This document shows, in pieces, positions 9,129 through 17,953 of a DNA stretch of 57,739 nt. The notes under the pieces were generated by a model that did not search any database, was not told where the DNA came from, and saw only the letters and a list, made by a program, of their open reading frames with translations. Numbering within the stretch: the stretch's first letter is position 1; every line of letters begins with the position of its first letter. This DNA comes from DASXZH01 sp036502005 (lineage in GTDB: Bacteria > Armatimonadota > Fimbriimonadia > Fimbriimonadales > Fimbriimonadaceae). Position numbers and translations under genes: made by a program. Location of the stretch: contig DASXZH010000055.1 in the NCBI GenBank assembly GCA_036502005.1, forward strand, positions 1 to 57,739, read 5' to 3'.

Positions 9129-9548
9129 ATGAACGAGGAAACGAGTCCCCTGATTTGGCAGGTTCGGCTGTGGACGAAGGAGCCTAAAAAGCTCTTCATC
9201 ATCCTGGCCGCTTGCTGTCTTGCTGGGCTCGTCGGTTGGCTGCTGTTTAGCCAGATAGCTTATGTTCTTATTGGCTTTGCCTGCGTCGCTGCTGCAACCG
9301 CCGAATTTTGGCTTCCTCAACAGTACAAACTCGATCCCAAAGGCGCTTCCGCCCGTTGCGGCTTAGCCACAACCGCAATCACTTGGGAAGAAGTAAAGCG
9401 CGTTATTCCGGATCAAAAGGGCGTAAAGTTGACACCTTTGGCTGCAGACGGTAAGCTGTCCCCCTTTCGCGGTGTTTATCTTAGATTCGGCGAAAAGCGA
9501 GATGAAGTCATGCAGACAATAGAAGAGAGATGGGGTCCCGTTGCATAA
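9129..9548 (+). CDS. Membrane protein with PH-like C-terminal domain, first gene of the DUF6754 operon
   Basis: A 139-residue protein. Two hydrophobic segments at about 22-40 and 45-62 form a hairpin. They are followed by a small soluble domain of about 70 residues (YKLDPKGASARCGLATTAITWEEVKRV...GVYLRFGEKRDEVMQTIEERW) whose strand pattern and terminal helix resemble a bacterial PH-like (bPH/YcxB-type) module. That fold assignment is inference from pattern only. The next gene starts one base after this stop, so it is the likely first cistron of a six-gene unit ending at 13370. Confidence 0.6.
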   Translation: MNEETSPLIWQVRLWTKEPKKLFIILAACCLAGLVGWLLFSQIAYVLIGFACVAAATAEFWLPQQYKLDPKGASARCGLATTAITWEEVKRVIPDQKGVKLTPLAADGKLSPFRGVYLRFGEKRDEVMQTIEERWGPVA

Positions 9549-9549
9549 C

Positions 9550-9843
9550 ATGTGGGATGAAGAACTCTCGGACGAAGAGGCGGAAAAGCTACTTGATGCC
9601 GCCGCCGAAAAGATCAAGCGCAGAAGGATGGATCTGCCCGCCACTCTTTTCCTGGAAATGCATAAGCCGCTTTCTTACGTCAGCAGTCAACTTGCAATCG
9701 TTTTCTCACCATTTCTCGTCCCCTTCTTAGGTTTCGACTCGATAAACAACTATTCGAGGCTCATGTCTAGAAGGGATTCTGTGGATAAGCTGCTCGAGCG
9801 GCTTGAAAAGGATCCAGCAGGGACAACAGGCACGGAGGGTTAA
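9550..9843 (+). CDS. Small membrane-associated protein of the DUF6754 operon
   Basis: A 97-residue protein. An acidic start (MWDEELSDEEAEKLLDAAAEKI) and a basic KRRRMDLPATLFLEMHKPL segment lead into one hydrophobic stretch (LSYVSSQLAIVFSPFLVPFLG), and an amphipathic C-terminus follows. ATG at 9550 is chosen because it begins one base after the previous stop; the TTG at 9541 would overlap. The block from RRR..PA.LFLE..KPL to PFL.P looks like a conserved core, but I cannot name a family. The downstream ATG overlaps this stop (TAATG). It is probably an accessory subunit of the neighbouring DUF6754 protein. Confidence 0.6.
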   Translation: MWDEELSDEEAEKLLDAAAEKIKRRRMDLPATLFLEMHKPLSYVSSQLAIVFSPFLVPFLGFDSINNYSRLMSRRDSVDKLLERLEKDPAGTTGTEG

Positions 9844-10751
9844 TGCAGTATTACGACACTGGATGGTTTGGCGTAGCGTTCACGATGGTGATCGTCGTGT
9901 TCGTGCTGCTAAACATCTTCAGGGCAGGGAAGAACACCAATCTTTTCATCCGCAGGATTCCCGGCCTTACCGCTTTGGATGAAGCCATTGGGCGCGCCAC
10001 CGAGATGGGCAAGCCCGTTCTTATGGTGCCCGGTATAGGCGACCTCAACGCTATCTCTGTCCAAGCTTTAAACATTTTCGCTTACGTAACTAAGACCGCA
10101 GCAAGGTTTGCAAACCCAATTCGACTATGCTGCGGCAACGCCGCTGTCTACACGGTCGGACAGGAGATTATTAGGGACGTTTACCAATCGGAAGGGTTGA
10201 TGGATCGATACGATCAAGACTCCGTTCAGTTCCTTTCCGATAGGCAGTTTGCCTTTGCCGCCTCCGTTTCCGGACTGATCCTCCGCGAAAGAACGGCCGC
10301 AACCTTTTTCTTGGGCGAGTTCTTTGCAGAATCTCTCATCTTTGCCGAATCGGCCAATGCGATCGGAGCTATCCAAGTTGCCGGTTCCACGCAAAACACC
10401 CAAACACCCTTCTTTATTGCGGCATGCGACTACGTTCTCATTGCTGACGAGTTCTATGCGGCCAGCGCCTACCTTACGCGGCAGCCGGTGCTGGTCGGAA
10501 GCTTGATCGGCCAAGACTGGAGCAAGATCATGGTCATGTTAACCGTCGTTCTTGGAGTTTGCACTTACTCCATGGAGCGCAACCAAAATCTTGATTTTAA
10601 GAAAGATAAGGGTGTTTGGATATCCGCGCCGACCCACAAGAAAACTGACGATGAAACGTTTATCAACAACCTTTTCAATCCAGACAAGCCGGACCCGCTA
10701 CTTCATAAACGCCCACAGAGACCCCCGCTTCCGGGCGAAGGTGGAAACTAA
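9843..10751 (+). CDS. DUF6754-like membrane protein
   Basis: A 302-residue protein with an N-terminal hydrophobic segment (about 8-25) and another near 230-245. The soluble part carries a pattern I recall for DUF6754: RIPGLTALDEAIGRATEMGKPVLMVPG, then QFAFAASVSGLILRE, then FFAESLIFAESANAIGAIQVAGS and CDYVLIADEFYAASAYL. The family has no established function. The acidic and serine-rich conserved stretch suggests a binding or catalytic surface at the membrane. It ends in a proline-rich tail. It overlaps both neighbours by one base, which implies coupled translation and fixed stoichiometry. Confidence 0.7.
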   Translation: MQYYDTGWFGVAFTMVIVVFVLLNIFRAGKNTNLFIRRIPGLTALDEAIGRATEMGKPVLMVPGIGDLNAISVQALNIFAYVTKTAARFANPIRLCCGNAAVYTVGQEIIRDVYQSEGLMDRYDQDSVQFLSDRQFAFAASVSGLILRERTAATFFLGEFFAESLIFAESANAIGAIQVAGSTQNTQTPFFIAACDYVLIADEFYAASAYLTRQPVLVGSLIGQDWSKIMVMLTVVLGVCTYSMERNQNLDFKKDKGVWISAPTHKKTDDETFINNLFNPDKPDPLLHKRPQRPPLPGEGGN

Positions 10752-11620
10752 TGACCTTTAGTTTTCCAAATGGATCTAGCGGGCTCTACCTCGCTTTAGC
10801 GGCTACCTTGATCGTTGGGTTCTTAGCCATGTTCGCCATGATGTCCATGCCCGCTCGGTGGCGAAGACCGGTGGTAGCTACGTGCACATTCTTAGCGGGT
10901 GCAATTTATGTTGCTTATTACCTGTGGCCCAAGCCACAAGCATTTGGTCCACGTGATATCCCCCAGAACTTCAGCGAATCGGTTGGGTCATATCTTGCGG
11001 ATTCGGTGAATGTTGCGGGAACGATCAGCACCGCTTTAACAACCTTCCTTTTGGGATTAGGCATCTACTCTCTCGTGAGAATCCACGGACGAAAGCTGCT
11101 TCGAATGCAGAAGGATTGGGGTTTTAGCCTTGTCTTGCTTATAAGCATGGTCGCCATTGTCATCTTTGGTTATTGGAGCTATTGGCAAACAAAATTTGGC
11201 CCGGATGCAGTCAAGCTACAACTGTCATCGAACTGGACTTGGGTGAACTACACCAATGATTTTCTTTTCGATGGCTTGCTTCAGCAGATGGAAAGCGCGA
11301 TGTTCTCGATAATCGCGTTCTATATACTGTCAGCCGCGTATAGGGCTTTCCGCATAAGGTCAGTGGAAGCGACAATCTTGCTTGCCTCAGCCTTGATCAT
11401 GATGCTCAGTCTTATGGGGGCGGTGGAGTTTATATGGAACAGCCACCTGCCCGCAACCGGGTTTGCGGCAAACTTCCAAATAACGGAGATCGCCCGCTGG
11501 ATACGCGATACGCTGCAGACTCCTGGAATCCGCGCTCTTGACTTTGGAATCGGTTTGGGAGCTCTTGCGATGGGTCTTCGCCTTTGGCTTAGCTTAGAGA
11601 GAGGAGGGGTGAGCGCTTAA
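10751..11620 (+). CDS. Polytopic membrane protein of the DUF6754 operon
   Basis: A 289-residue integral membrane protein with about six or seven predicted helices (roughly 10-32, 38-57, 85-108, 122-142, 180-200, 205-225 and 260-280). An extracytoplasmic loop of about 35 residues containing SNWTWVNYTNDFLFDGLLQQMES lies between helices 4 and 5. I know no family name. A strong SD (GAGGAGGGG) near the 3' end serves the next gene. The one-base overlaps on both sides place it firmly in the same unit, probably as a membrane core of the putative complex. Confidence 0.6.
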   Translation: MTFSFPNGSSGLYLALAATLIVGFLAMFAMMSMPARWRRPVVATCTFLAGAIYVAYYLWPKPQAFGPRDIPQNFSESVGSYLADSVNVAGTISTALTTFLLGLGIYSLVRIHGRKLLRMQKDWGFSLVLLISMVAIVIFGYWSYWQTKFGPDAVKLQLSSNWTWVNYTNDFLFDGLLQQMESAMFSIIAFYILSAAYRAFRIRSVEATILLASALIMMLSLMGAVEFIWNSHLPATGFAANFQITEIARWIRDTLQTPGIRALDFGIGLGALAMGLRLWLSLERGGVSA

Positions 11621-12624
11621 TGGATACGCCGCAGGATCCCGTAGCACGCACTGCCGAAGAGGTACAGGTCTTTGAGGCTGCAAAGATTGAGAAAAAGACT
11701 CACCAGACACGAATGATCCTTTTCGGCCTGTTGATCCTTTGTTCCACAATCCCGTTGTTTCTAACGCTGGGCGTGCCCAATAAACCCACCCAATCAACGG
11801 TTGATCTTTACTCGACCCTAATGAGCGTGCCCGACAACAGTACCGTCTTACTGCAAACTGACTGGACTCTCTCAACTCGCGGCGAAAGCGGCGGAGAGTT
11901 CGAAGGTCTTATGCGTGTTTTGATGCGCAAGAACTGCAAAATCGCTCTTTACAGCATGAGCGATGCGCAAGCCCCCCAAGTAGCTATCGATGAGATTGCG
12001 CTCTTGTTAAACCCCGAAAGGAAGGCCAAGGGGGAACGTGAGTACAAAGCGTGGGACGACTACATCAGCCTCGGATTCTTCCCTAACGCAGAAGGAGAAA
12101 CCGCCAGCATGGCGGCGAACCTGCGGTCAGCATGGACCGGCAAGAAGGCTATTGATGTCCAGGGACAAGAGGAAGACGTGTTTCAATCTCCCGTTCTGAA
12201 GAATGTTCAGACGATTGCGAACGTGCCATTGGTGGTGATCATTACGGCCACCAACTCTTTTAATGTCCTCATAGAAAGGCTTGCCGGAAAGGTCCCGGTT
12301 ATAGCGCTTGTGACGGGCGTTATGGGTCCGGAGAGCAACGTCTACTATTCGTCAAAGCAGATCCAGGGTCTGGCGATTGGAATGAAGGGCGTGTACGACC
12401 TTGAGACGATGATGGAAGAGGGAATTAACTCCCCGGGCAAGGATGGTAAAGTCGCCTTTGAATGGCCGAATCATCCGCCTGTTGCAGGTTTTCCGGGAGA
12501 AACAAACTACGGTCGAGGAAAGCTTTATTTCCCAACCTTGCATATCGATATGACCCTTATGATATTAGCGGTCATCTTCGGTAATGTCGGAATGTTCATG
12601 GCAAAAAAGCGGGGTAACCGATGA
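11620..12624 (+). CDS. Double-anchored membrane protein with Rossmann-like external domain, DUF6754 operon
   Basis: A 334-residue protein with one hydrophobic segment near 32-52 and one near 308-328, bracketing an external domain of about 250 residues. The domain shows alternating strand and helix character (STVLLQTDWTL, then GESGGEFEGLMRVLMRKNC, then VPLVVIITATNSFNVLIERL and VPVIALVTGVMGPESN), as in Rossmann or periplasmic-binding folds. No catalytic motif is obvious. It is coupled to the next gene by an ATGA overlap. It could be the sensor or substrate-binding part of the membrane complex; that is inference. Confidence 0.55.
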   Translation: MDTPQDPVARTAEEVQVFEAAKIEKKTHQTRMILFGLLILCSTIPLFLTLGVPNKPTQSTVDLYSTLMSVPDNSTVLLQTDWTLSTRGESGGEFEGLMRVLMRKNCKIALYSMSDAQAPQVAIDEIALLLNPERKAKGEREYKAWDDYISLGFFPNAEGETASMAANLRSAWTGKKAIDVQGQEEDVFQSPVLKNVQTIANVPLVVIITATNSFNVLIERLAGKVPVIALVTGVMGPESNVYYSSKQIQGLAIGMKGVYDLETMMEEGINSPGKDGKVAFEWPNHPPVAGFPGETNYGRGKLYFPTLHIDMTLMILAVIFGNVGMFMAKKRGNR

Positions 12625-13370
12625 ACGAGCACTATACTTTTTGGAAGATGACGGCGGGCGTGCTGTGCACTGTCGGACTATATAGCGTTCTCTACCGTGA
12701 AAACAAATTCTATCGATTCTTCGAGCATATATTTCTGGGCTTGGCCGCCGGATATGCAATCGTTGCCCTTTGGACGGAAAACCTGAAGGAAGGCTGGTAT
12801 GACCTGCTTGTCGGTTCGCAAGGCACGGCGGGACACTCGGGGCCAAATGGCTATTATCTGTACGCGCTCTTGTTGCCAATCGGCCTGATGGGATACTTCG
12901 TGTTCAGCAAGAAGCATTCCTGGATGAGCCGAATCCCGATCGGCATCGTTCTTGGCTTATGGTCTGGCCAGCAGGTTCAAGTTTGGTGGAATCGTTATGG
13001 TGGACAGATTCAAGACTCTATTAAGCCAATGGTGCCAACCGTCTGGAGTCCGGCTTTTAAACCCGACGCGGCGGGGATGGATCCCAAGCTCGCCGCGAAT
13101 GTGGCGAACAACGTTTACATTTCTGACGCGGTTACGAATATCATTTTTGTAATCACGTTGCTTGCCGTTTTGAGCTACTTCTTATTTAGCTTCGATGTCA
13201 AAAATAAGGCGATACGTGGCTTCTCGACTTTGGGCCGCTACCTGCTCATGATCGGCTTCGGCGCTATCTTTGGTTCCACCGTTATGATGCGATTTTCGCT
13301 GGTTATCGACCGGATGTATTACATCTGGATCGAGTGGCTGATGAATCACGTGATGCACGGTAAGTTTTAG
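12621..13370 (+). CDS. Polytopic membrane protein, last gene of the DUF6754 operon
   Basis: A 249-residue membrane protein with about six hydrophobic segments. An external loop of about 50 residues rich in Pro and Trp follows the fourth segment (WWNRYGGQIQDSIKPMVPTVWSPAFKP). The N-terminus (MNEHYTFWKMTAGVLCTVGLYSVLYRENKFYRFFEH) places conserved-looking aromatic and basic residues at the membrane edge. I do not recognise a family. recO starts 2 bp after this stop, so DNA-repair gene expression may be tied to this unit, though recO placement is often incidental. Confidence 0.55.
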   Translation: MNEHYTFWKMTAGVLCTVGLYSVLYRENKFYRFFEHIFLGLAAGYAIVALWTENLKEGWYDLLVGSQGTAGHSGPNGYYLYALLLPIGLMGYFVFSKKHSWMSRIPIGIVLGLWSGQQVQVWWNRYGGQIQDSIKPMVPTVWSPAFKPDAAGMDPKLAANVANNVYISDAVTNIIFVITLLAVLSYFLFSFDVKNKAIRGFSTLGRYLLMIGFGAIFGSTVMMRFSLVIDRMYYIWIEWLMNHVMHGKF

Positions 13371-13372
13371 AT

Positions 13373-14125
13373 GTGGCAGAACGCACGTTCCACGCCGTTA
13401 TTCTAAAGCGCAAAGATTCTGGTGAGACGGATCGTCGTCTCACCATCCTAACCCAGGAAGCAGGCGTTATGGACGTGGTCGCGCGCGGTGCGCGCAAATC
13501 TGCGTCTCGGCTATCTGGAGCTTCCGAGCCGTTGGCTGCTTGTATCCTGCATGTGGCTGAGGGAAAGGTGAATTCATTTGTGACCCAGGCTCAGCCTGTC
13601 ACCTCCTTTCCCGGCCTACGCGCTGACTATGAGCGTCTTTCGTTGGGACTGGCGCTGGCAGAGCTTGCCGCGGCCGTTCTGCCCCACGAGCAACCGGCGA
13701 ACGAGGCCTTTACGATCGTTGTCAGCAGCCTGAAGTACATCGAGACCCATGATAAGCCGCTGGTGAGCCTGGTTTGGTCGGAGTTGCAGCTTATGAACCT
13801 AGCCGGCTTTCTGCCGGATTTCCTTCATTGCGTAGTGAGCGGTGCTCCGGTTGCGGAAGCTAGCGCCTTTCTTTCGCCCCATGCAGGAGGATATGTAGTA
13901 GCCGGTGAAGCTGGCCGTTATACGGACCGGTATCTTGTGAGAGCCGAGGTCTTGTACGGCCTGGCCGCTATGGCCGAGCTAGATAGTCCGCCTTCGAATC
14001 TGAAATATGTTGAAGAGTGCGTTGTTGCGCTCTATCCCTTCTGGCGGGCGATCGCGGAAAAGGCGCTGCCCGCGAATGAGGAAGTCGTTAGGGAATTGGG
14101 GATGAGAGATGGCCCTAGGCCTTAG
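13373..14125 (+). CDS. recO: DNA repair protein RecO
   Basis: RecO loads RecA with RecF and RecR in gap repair and anneals SSB-coated DNA. The N-terminal OB fold is clear (FHAVILKRKDSGETDRRLTILTQEAGVMDVVARGARK, then a GASEPL turn). A helical C-terminal domain follows, 250 residues in all. The zinc-binding cysteines present in many RecO proteins are largely absent: the region reads HCVVSGAPVAEASAFLSPHAGGYVVAGE with one Cys. The GTG at 13373 is the only sensible start, 2 bp after the previous stop; the overlapping ATG at 13371 is out of frame. Confidence 0.92.
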   Translation: MAERTFHAVILKRKDSGETDRRLTILTQEAGVMDVVARGARKSASRLSGASEPLAACILHVAEGKVNSFVTQAQPVTSFPGLRADYERLSLGLALAELAAAVLPHEQPANEAFTIVVSSLKYIETHDKPLVSLVWSELQLMNLAGFLPDFLHCVVSGAPVAEASAFLSPHAGGYVVAGEAGRYTDRYLVRAEVLYGLAAMAELDSPPSNLKYVEECVVALYPFWRAIAEKALPANEEVVRELGMRDGPRP

Positions 14126-14252
14126 GCATTCGGAATACGGAAGTTAATAGTGAGATGCTCCTGTCGCGTGTTAGCGTACCGAAAGCCTTGATCCTAACGC
14201 CGGATGCCGAACGCCGAAAACCGAAAACCGAAAACCGAATACCGAATACCTA
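14125..14252. repeat. Heptamer-periodic repeat with facing arms between recO and the M32 gene
   Basis: The right arm (14201-14252) is made of 7-nt units such as CCGAAAA repeated three times and then CCGAATA twice. The left arm (about 14125-14145, GGCATTC GGAATAC GGAAGTT) has the complementary sense, so the two can pair imperfectly. The right arm runs directly into the stop codon of the convergent carboxypeptidase gene. A related tract in the other orientation lies just upstream of that gene (15774-15808). Confidence 0.6.
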
Positions 14253-15737
14253 GATTCCGTATATCTCTCGATACTTCTTATCCAGGCCAGCCAAATAATC
14301 TTCCGCGCCCATGGGTTTGCCCGTTACGCGCATCACCAAATCCTTCGGGGTGTACTTGCGGCCCTGGCTGTAGATCTTCTCTTGCAACCAGTGAAGAATA
14401 GGCTGGAAGTCGCCCTTCTCAATGAAAGTATCCGTCTCGCCTCGGTCTCTTCGGAGCGTGTTCCAAATCTGGTAACTCAACAGGTTGCCCATCGAGTAGG
14501 TGGGGAAGTAGCCAATAGATCCCTGCGACCAATGCACGTCCTGCAGACAGCCTTCGGCGTCGTTGGAAGGAGTGATTCCCAAATACTCAGTGTATTTTGC
14601 ATTCCACGCTTCCGGAAGGTCCTTGATTGCAAGCTTATTCTCCAAAATGTCGCACTCTAGTTCAAAGCGAACGAGCACATGCAAATTGTAAGTCACCTCG
14701 TCCGCCTCAACCCGAATGAAAGAAGGCTCGACCTTGTTGATTGCTCGGTACCAAGTCTCTAAATCGAAGGTGCCCAAAGCAGGGAAGCTGTTTTGCAGAT
14801 CGGGCAGGAATCTCTTCCAAAACGCCCGAGACCGGCCCACAATATTCTCCCAAGTCCGAGATTGGCTTTCGTGAATGCCAAGTGAAACTCCTCCTGCTAG
14901 AGGCGTCAAATCCCATGCTGCCGGGCTCCCTTGCTCGTACATGCCGTGGCCAGCTTCGTGAAGCGACCCAAAAATGGCAGAAGCGATGTAGGGTTTGTAG
15001 CGTGTGGTCAGCCGAATGTCTCCAACGCTCCATCCAGTGCAGAAGGGGTGTGGCGCCACGTCTTGCCGACCGCGGTTCATATCAAAGCCGATTGCCTTTA
15101 CCAGCATCTCGGTAAATGCTTTTTGAGTGGGCACGTCCCAGTCGCCGTACAGGGCACTATCATCGACCTTGCGGCCATTGGCCTGAATATCCCGCACGAG
15201 GGCCACGTTGGGGCCCTTTAGGGCGTTAAACATGCGTGCAGCATCATCAGCCGTGGCTCCCTCCTCATAGAGGTCCAGAAGCGCATCGTAAATATGTTTC
15301 TTGTAGCCCAGGTATTCCGCTTCCTGGCGGCTGATGTCGAACATCCGCTCGAGGTAGGGAGCGAAGCCCTTAAAATCGTTGTTGGCGCGGGCCTTGACCC
15401 ACTCCTCGTGGGCAACCGCCGCTAGCTTAGATTTCTCTTCGACGAGGTCAGATGGAATCTTGGTGTTGATATCCAGATCGCGCTGGGTGACCCTAAGCAT
15501 TGCCGCTTCATCGGAATCCTCGTGGCCTTCGCCCCTTGCATTCTCCAGAAGCCTTCGGGTCTCGTCCGAAATGAACAGCTCGTGGGCCATTCGGCTAAGA
15601 ATGCCAACATGCTCGGCCCTGGCCGAAGCACCGCCTCGGGGCATGTAGGTCTGTTGGTCCCAATCCATAATGGCGACGGCACAGTGAAGGGCGTTTACAT
15701 CGGCTAGCCGATCTTTAAGCTGCTGAATCTTGGACAT
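14250..15737 (-). CDS. Metallocarboxypeptidase, M32 (Taq) family
   Basis: Zinc-dependent carboxypeptidase that removes C-terminal residues from peptides, presumably cytoplasmic since no signal peptide is seen. The 495-residue length is typical. The zinc motif HEAGH lies in FGSLHEAGHGMYEQG near residue 260, followed by the family segments GIHESQSRTWENIVGRS and the downstream glutamate region. Another family block, PHPFCTGWSVGDIRLTTRY, precedes it. It is a monocistronic gene bracketed by heptamer-type repeats. Confidence 0.95.
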   Translation of the reverse strand: MSKIQQLKDRLADVNALHCAVAIMDWDQQTYMPRGGASARAEHVGILSRMAHELFISDETRRLLENARGEGHEDSDEAAMLRVTQRDLDINTKIPSDLVEEKSKLAAVAHEEWVKARANNDFKGFAPYLERMFDISRQEAEYLGYKKHIYDALLDLYEEGATADDAARMFNALKGPNVALVRDIQANGRKVDDSALYGDWDVPTQKAFTEMLVKAIGFDMNRGRQDVAPHPFCTGWSVGDIRLTTRYKPYIASAIFGSLHEAGHGMYEQGSPAAWDLTPLAGGVSLGIHESQSRTWENIVGRSRAFWKRFLPDLQNSFPALGTFDLETWYRAINKVEPSFIRVEADEVTYNLHVLVRFELECDILENKLAIKDLPEAWNAKYTEYLGITPSNDAEGCLQDVHWSQGSIGYFPTYSMGNLLSYQIWNTLRRDRGETDTFIEKGDFQPILHWLQEKIYSQGRKYTPKDLVMRVTGKPMGAEDYLAGLDKKYREIYGI

Positions 15738-15773
15738 GTTCTGTGGATGTTACCAAATAGGAGACGGCCTTGG

Positions 15774-15808
15774 GCGTCCGGTATTCGGCATTCGGTGTTC
15801 GGCTCTAG
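15774..15808. repeat. Heptamer tract upstream of the M32 gene
   Basis: Units GGTATTC GGCATTC GGTGTTC GGCTCTAG follow one another. They are the reverse complement of the CCGAATA-type units downstream of the same gene, so the carboxypeptidase gene sits between inverted copies. The remaining DNA to 15895 shows no gene. Confidence 0.55.
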
Positions 15809-15895
15809 AATTGTACATGTGAGGTTTATCCCGAGGGGCGGGGCCTTAGCGCCAAAATAGGGAGAACTCGGGCCTGAGTGAACGCTCTAGTTCTT

Positions 15896-16330
15896 TTACT
15901 TTGAGGATTCTCGGAGAAGTTTGCGAACTTCCACCTCGTAACCTTTCTTCGCATAGTAGAAATCCAAAAGGTCGGTAATTGCGTGCCCATCCGGAATCCA
16001 CATCATCGGAGCAGCGAACCGCTTCGCGGGTGGAATCGTCTTGCCGTCAGCGGATGATGCAGTCAGTTCAATACGCTTTGCATGAAATGGATTTGGGATG
16101 GAGGGGGATACTTCCTCAATCTTGTATGTCCCGGTGGTGAATGTCCAATGCTTTTTCTCCTTTGTCTTCATGAGAAATGTGCCATCGGAGGTGAAGCGCA
16201 CTAGGGCGTGGTCTGGATGGAGCCATCCGTGTTTTGCAAACTTGTCGGCCACCAAAAACCAGTCGCCGACTACCGTTTCCTTAGGGGATAAGAGTAGAAG
16301 CGAGATTATTAGGATGCCGGAGGCAATCAT
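15896..16330 (-). CDS. Secreted hypothetical protein, lipocalin-like pattern
   Basis: A 144-residue protein with a short N-terminal hydrophobic signal (MIASGILIISLLLLSP). A beta-rich body follows: GDWFLVADKF, ALVRFTSDGTFLMKTKEKKHWTFTTGTYKIEE. The order GDW-strand-'F..DGTF'-strand-'GTYKI' resembles small lipocalin-like or DUF-type beta-sandwich proteins found in secreted stress or binding roles. I cannot name a family with confidence. It stands alone between the M32 gene and the O-antigen ligase-like gene; the 16331-16540 gap shows nothing recognisable. Confidence 0.5.
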   Translation of the reverse strand: MIASGILIISLLLLSPKETVVGDWFLVADKFAKHGWLHPDHALVRFTSDGTFLMKTKEKKHWTFTTGTYKIEEVSPSIPNPFHAKRIELTASSADGKTIPPAKRFAAPMMWIPDGHAITDLLDFYYAKKGYEVEVRKLLRESSK

Positions 16331-16540
16331 CCTTTAGTGACTGCGCGCCGCCCCTACTTTGTTCAAAAACTAGGGCAACGATGAAAGCCGACCGCGTTGG
16401 CGTGTCTTGGGTGCATTCGTGTGTCGGGCTGAAAACACAAGGTAATCGCAGAACCCAACCTGCCTGCAAGTTACTCGCGAGAATCCGCCCGAGACGGATG
16501 GAGCCACGACGATCTTGGTTCTACTTTCTCAGCTCGTACC

Positions 16541-17953
16541 CTACGCGGCCACTCGCTCTTCCTCAGTCGGCAGTTGCTTCACCTCTGGAGGCAATGAGAC
16601 GCGCATGATGCAGAAAGCAGCGATGATGTTGGTGGTAAGCATGGCACCATCGAAGAACAGGTCGTTCTCGGCAATTCCTGCTGCCATTAATGTAATGGCC
16701 AAGACAAATGCTGCCCCTGCAAAAACCTGGCGTGTTCTTGCGAACCGCACCTGGCTCAATAGCAGCCACAGAACCATGAAGATGAAAGCAAGTCCCAACA
16801 GGCCGTAGGAAACAAAGGCAAAGGCGTACACGTTTAAAAGCAGGCCTTGATACGTAAAGGAGTTTTTCACAAGAGCATTGCTCTGGTTGTTAGCGCCGGA
16901 CGCGGCCATGACTCCGAAAACTGGGTTATTCTCGCCTAGTTCTATGGATCGTTTTAAGCTCTCCTGCCGAAGCCTCCAGCCAGAAGTGTCTTGTTTACCT
17001 GCTTGGGACAGACTTGCCTGCGCAGAGGATTCGAACAAGACCTTGAAGCGGCCTACGTCAAACGAGGTTACGATAATCGCAAAACCCACGATGATTGTTG
17101 CCACGACGAAGGCAGCAGTCGCCGCCTTCTTATAATCTCGGCGTACGGATAGCAGTGCAATCACGGCAAATCCGGTGGCCGCAAGAGCGATGACTCCTAT
17201 TCGAGAATAGGTCATGAAAATCGTTACTAAAACTAGAAGAAGGGTAACCCAGTCAAACCATTTGAACTTCGCCATGTCCCAAAGGGCGATAAATAGCGGT
17301 AAGCCACACAACAGCATGATAACAAGAGAGTTTGCGTGGCTGGCCGGAGCACGTGCCTGCCAAGGTGCAGAAGGGCCCTGCATGTGCGCTTCGATCTCCT
17401 GCTGATGATAAAAGGTGTCGATGTAAACGCGAGTTCCAGCGAAATCTTTAGCCTGCGCAAGCGCCACTAAACAGATCACAAAGAATGTGGCGACCATCCA
17501 CCGAACCAAAACATAAGAGTCAAAGCCTCGCCTGCTAAGTCCTTCTCTAACCACAAGGAAGTAGAGATATCCGTTGAAGAACGTGTTCATCCACTTAACG
17601 TAGTTGATCAGACCCGTGTCGCGGACCATGAATAGCTCGGCGTAAATCAGGGCAAAACCGAAGCCAGCTACGAATAGTAGATGCGTGATATCCCAAGGGG
17701 AAAACTTTAGCGTTTTCTGTTTACCGAATCGGTTTAGGAGAAGCCAGAGTGCGATAAGCCTTATCGGCCAATCGAAGGGTTTTGTGAAAAGAATTTCTTT
17801 AGGGAAAGCTGGTTCGAGCAGGAACGAGCCAAAGAACGAAAGCCCAATGAGATGCGAAAGTATCGCGCCCCGCCCCTTAGAGTGCGAGAGACGACTGGTG
17901 GGATCGAGGAAGTTTCTGGCGACGTTGGCTTTGTTCAAGCAATCTCCGGGCAT
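16541..17953 (-). CDS. O-antigen ligase / polymerase-like membrane protein
   Basis: A 470-residue polytopic inner-membrane protein with about eleven hydrophobic segments. A large external loop near residues 300-360 (GKQDTSGWRLRQESLKRSIELGENNPVFGVMAASGANNQSNALVKNSF-like) is the hallmark of the Wzy/WaaL/ExoQ polysaccharide ligase fold. In that fold Arg and His residues in the loop act on the lipid-linked sugar. The first 35 residues are polar and may be an over-extended N-terminus. No other cell-surface polysaccharide gene is adjacent, so the exact substrate is unknown. Confidence 0.8.
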   Translation of the reverse strand: MPGDCLNKANVARNFLDPTSRLSHSKGRGAILSHLIGLSFFGSFLLEPAFPKEILFTKPFDWPIRLIALWLLLNRFGKQKTLKFSPWDITHLLFVAGFGFALIYAELFMVRDTGLINYVKWMNTFFNGYLYFLVVREGLSRRGFDSYVLVRWMVATFFVICLVALAQAKDFAGTRVYIDTFYHQQEIEAHMQGPSAPWQARAPASHANSLVIMLLCGLPLFIALWDMAKFKWFDWVTLLLVLVTIFMTYSRIGVIALAATGFAVIALLSVRRDYKKAATAAFVVATIIVGFAIIVTSFDVGRFKVLFESSAQASLSQAGKQDTSGWRLRQESLKRSIELGENNPVFGVMAASGANNQSNALVKNSFTYQGLLLNVYAFAFVSYGLLGLAFIFMVLWLLLSQVRFARTRQVFAGAAFVLAITLMAAGIAENDLFFDGAMLTTNIIAAFCIMRVSLPPEVKQLPTEEERVAA

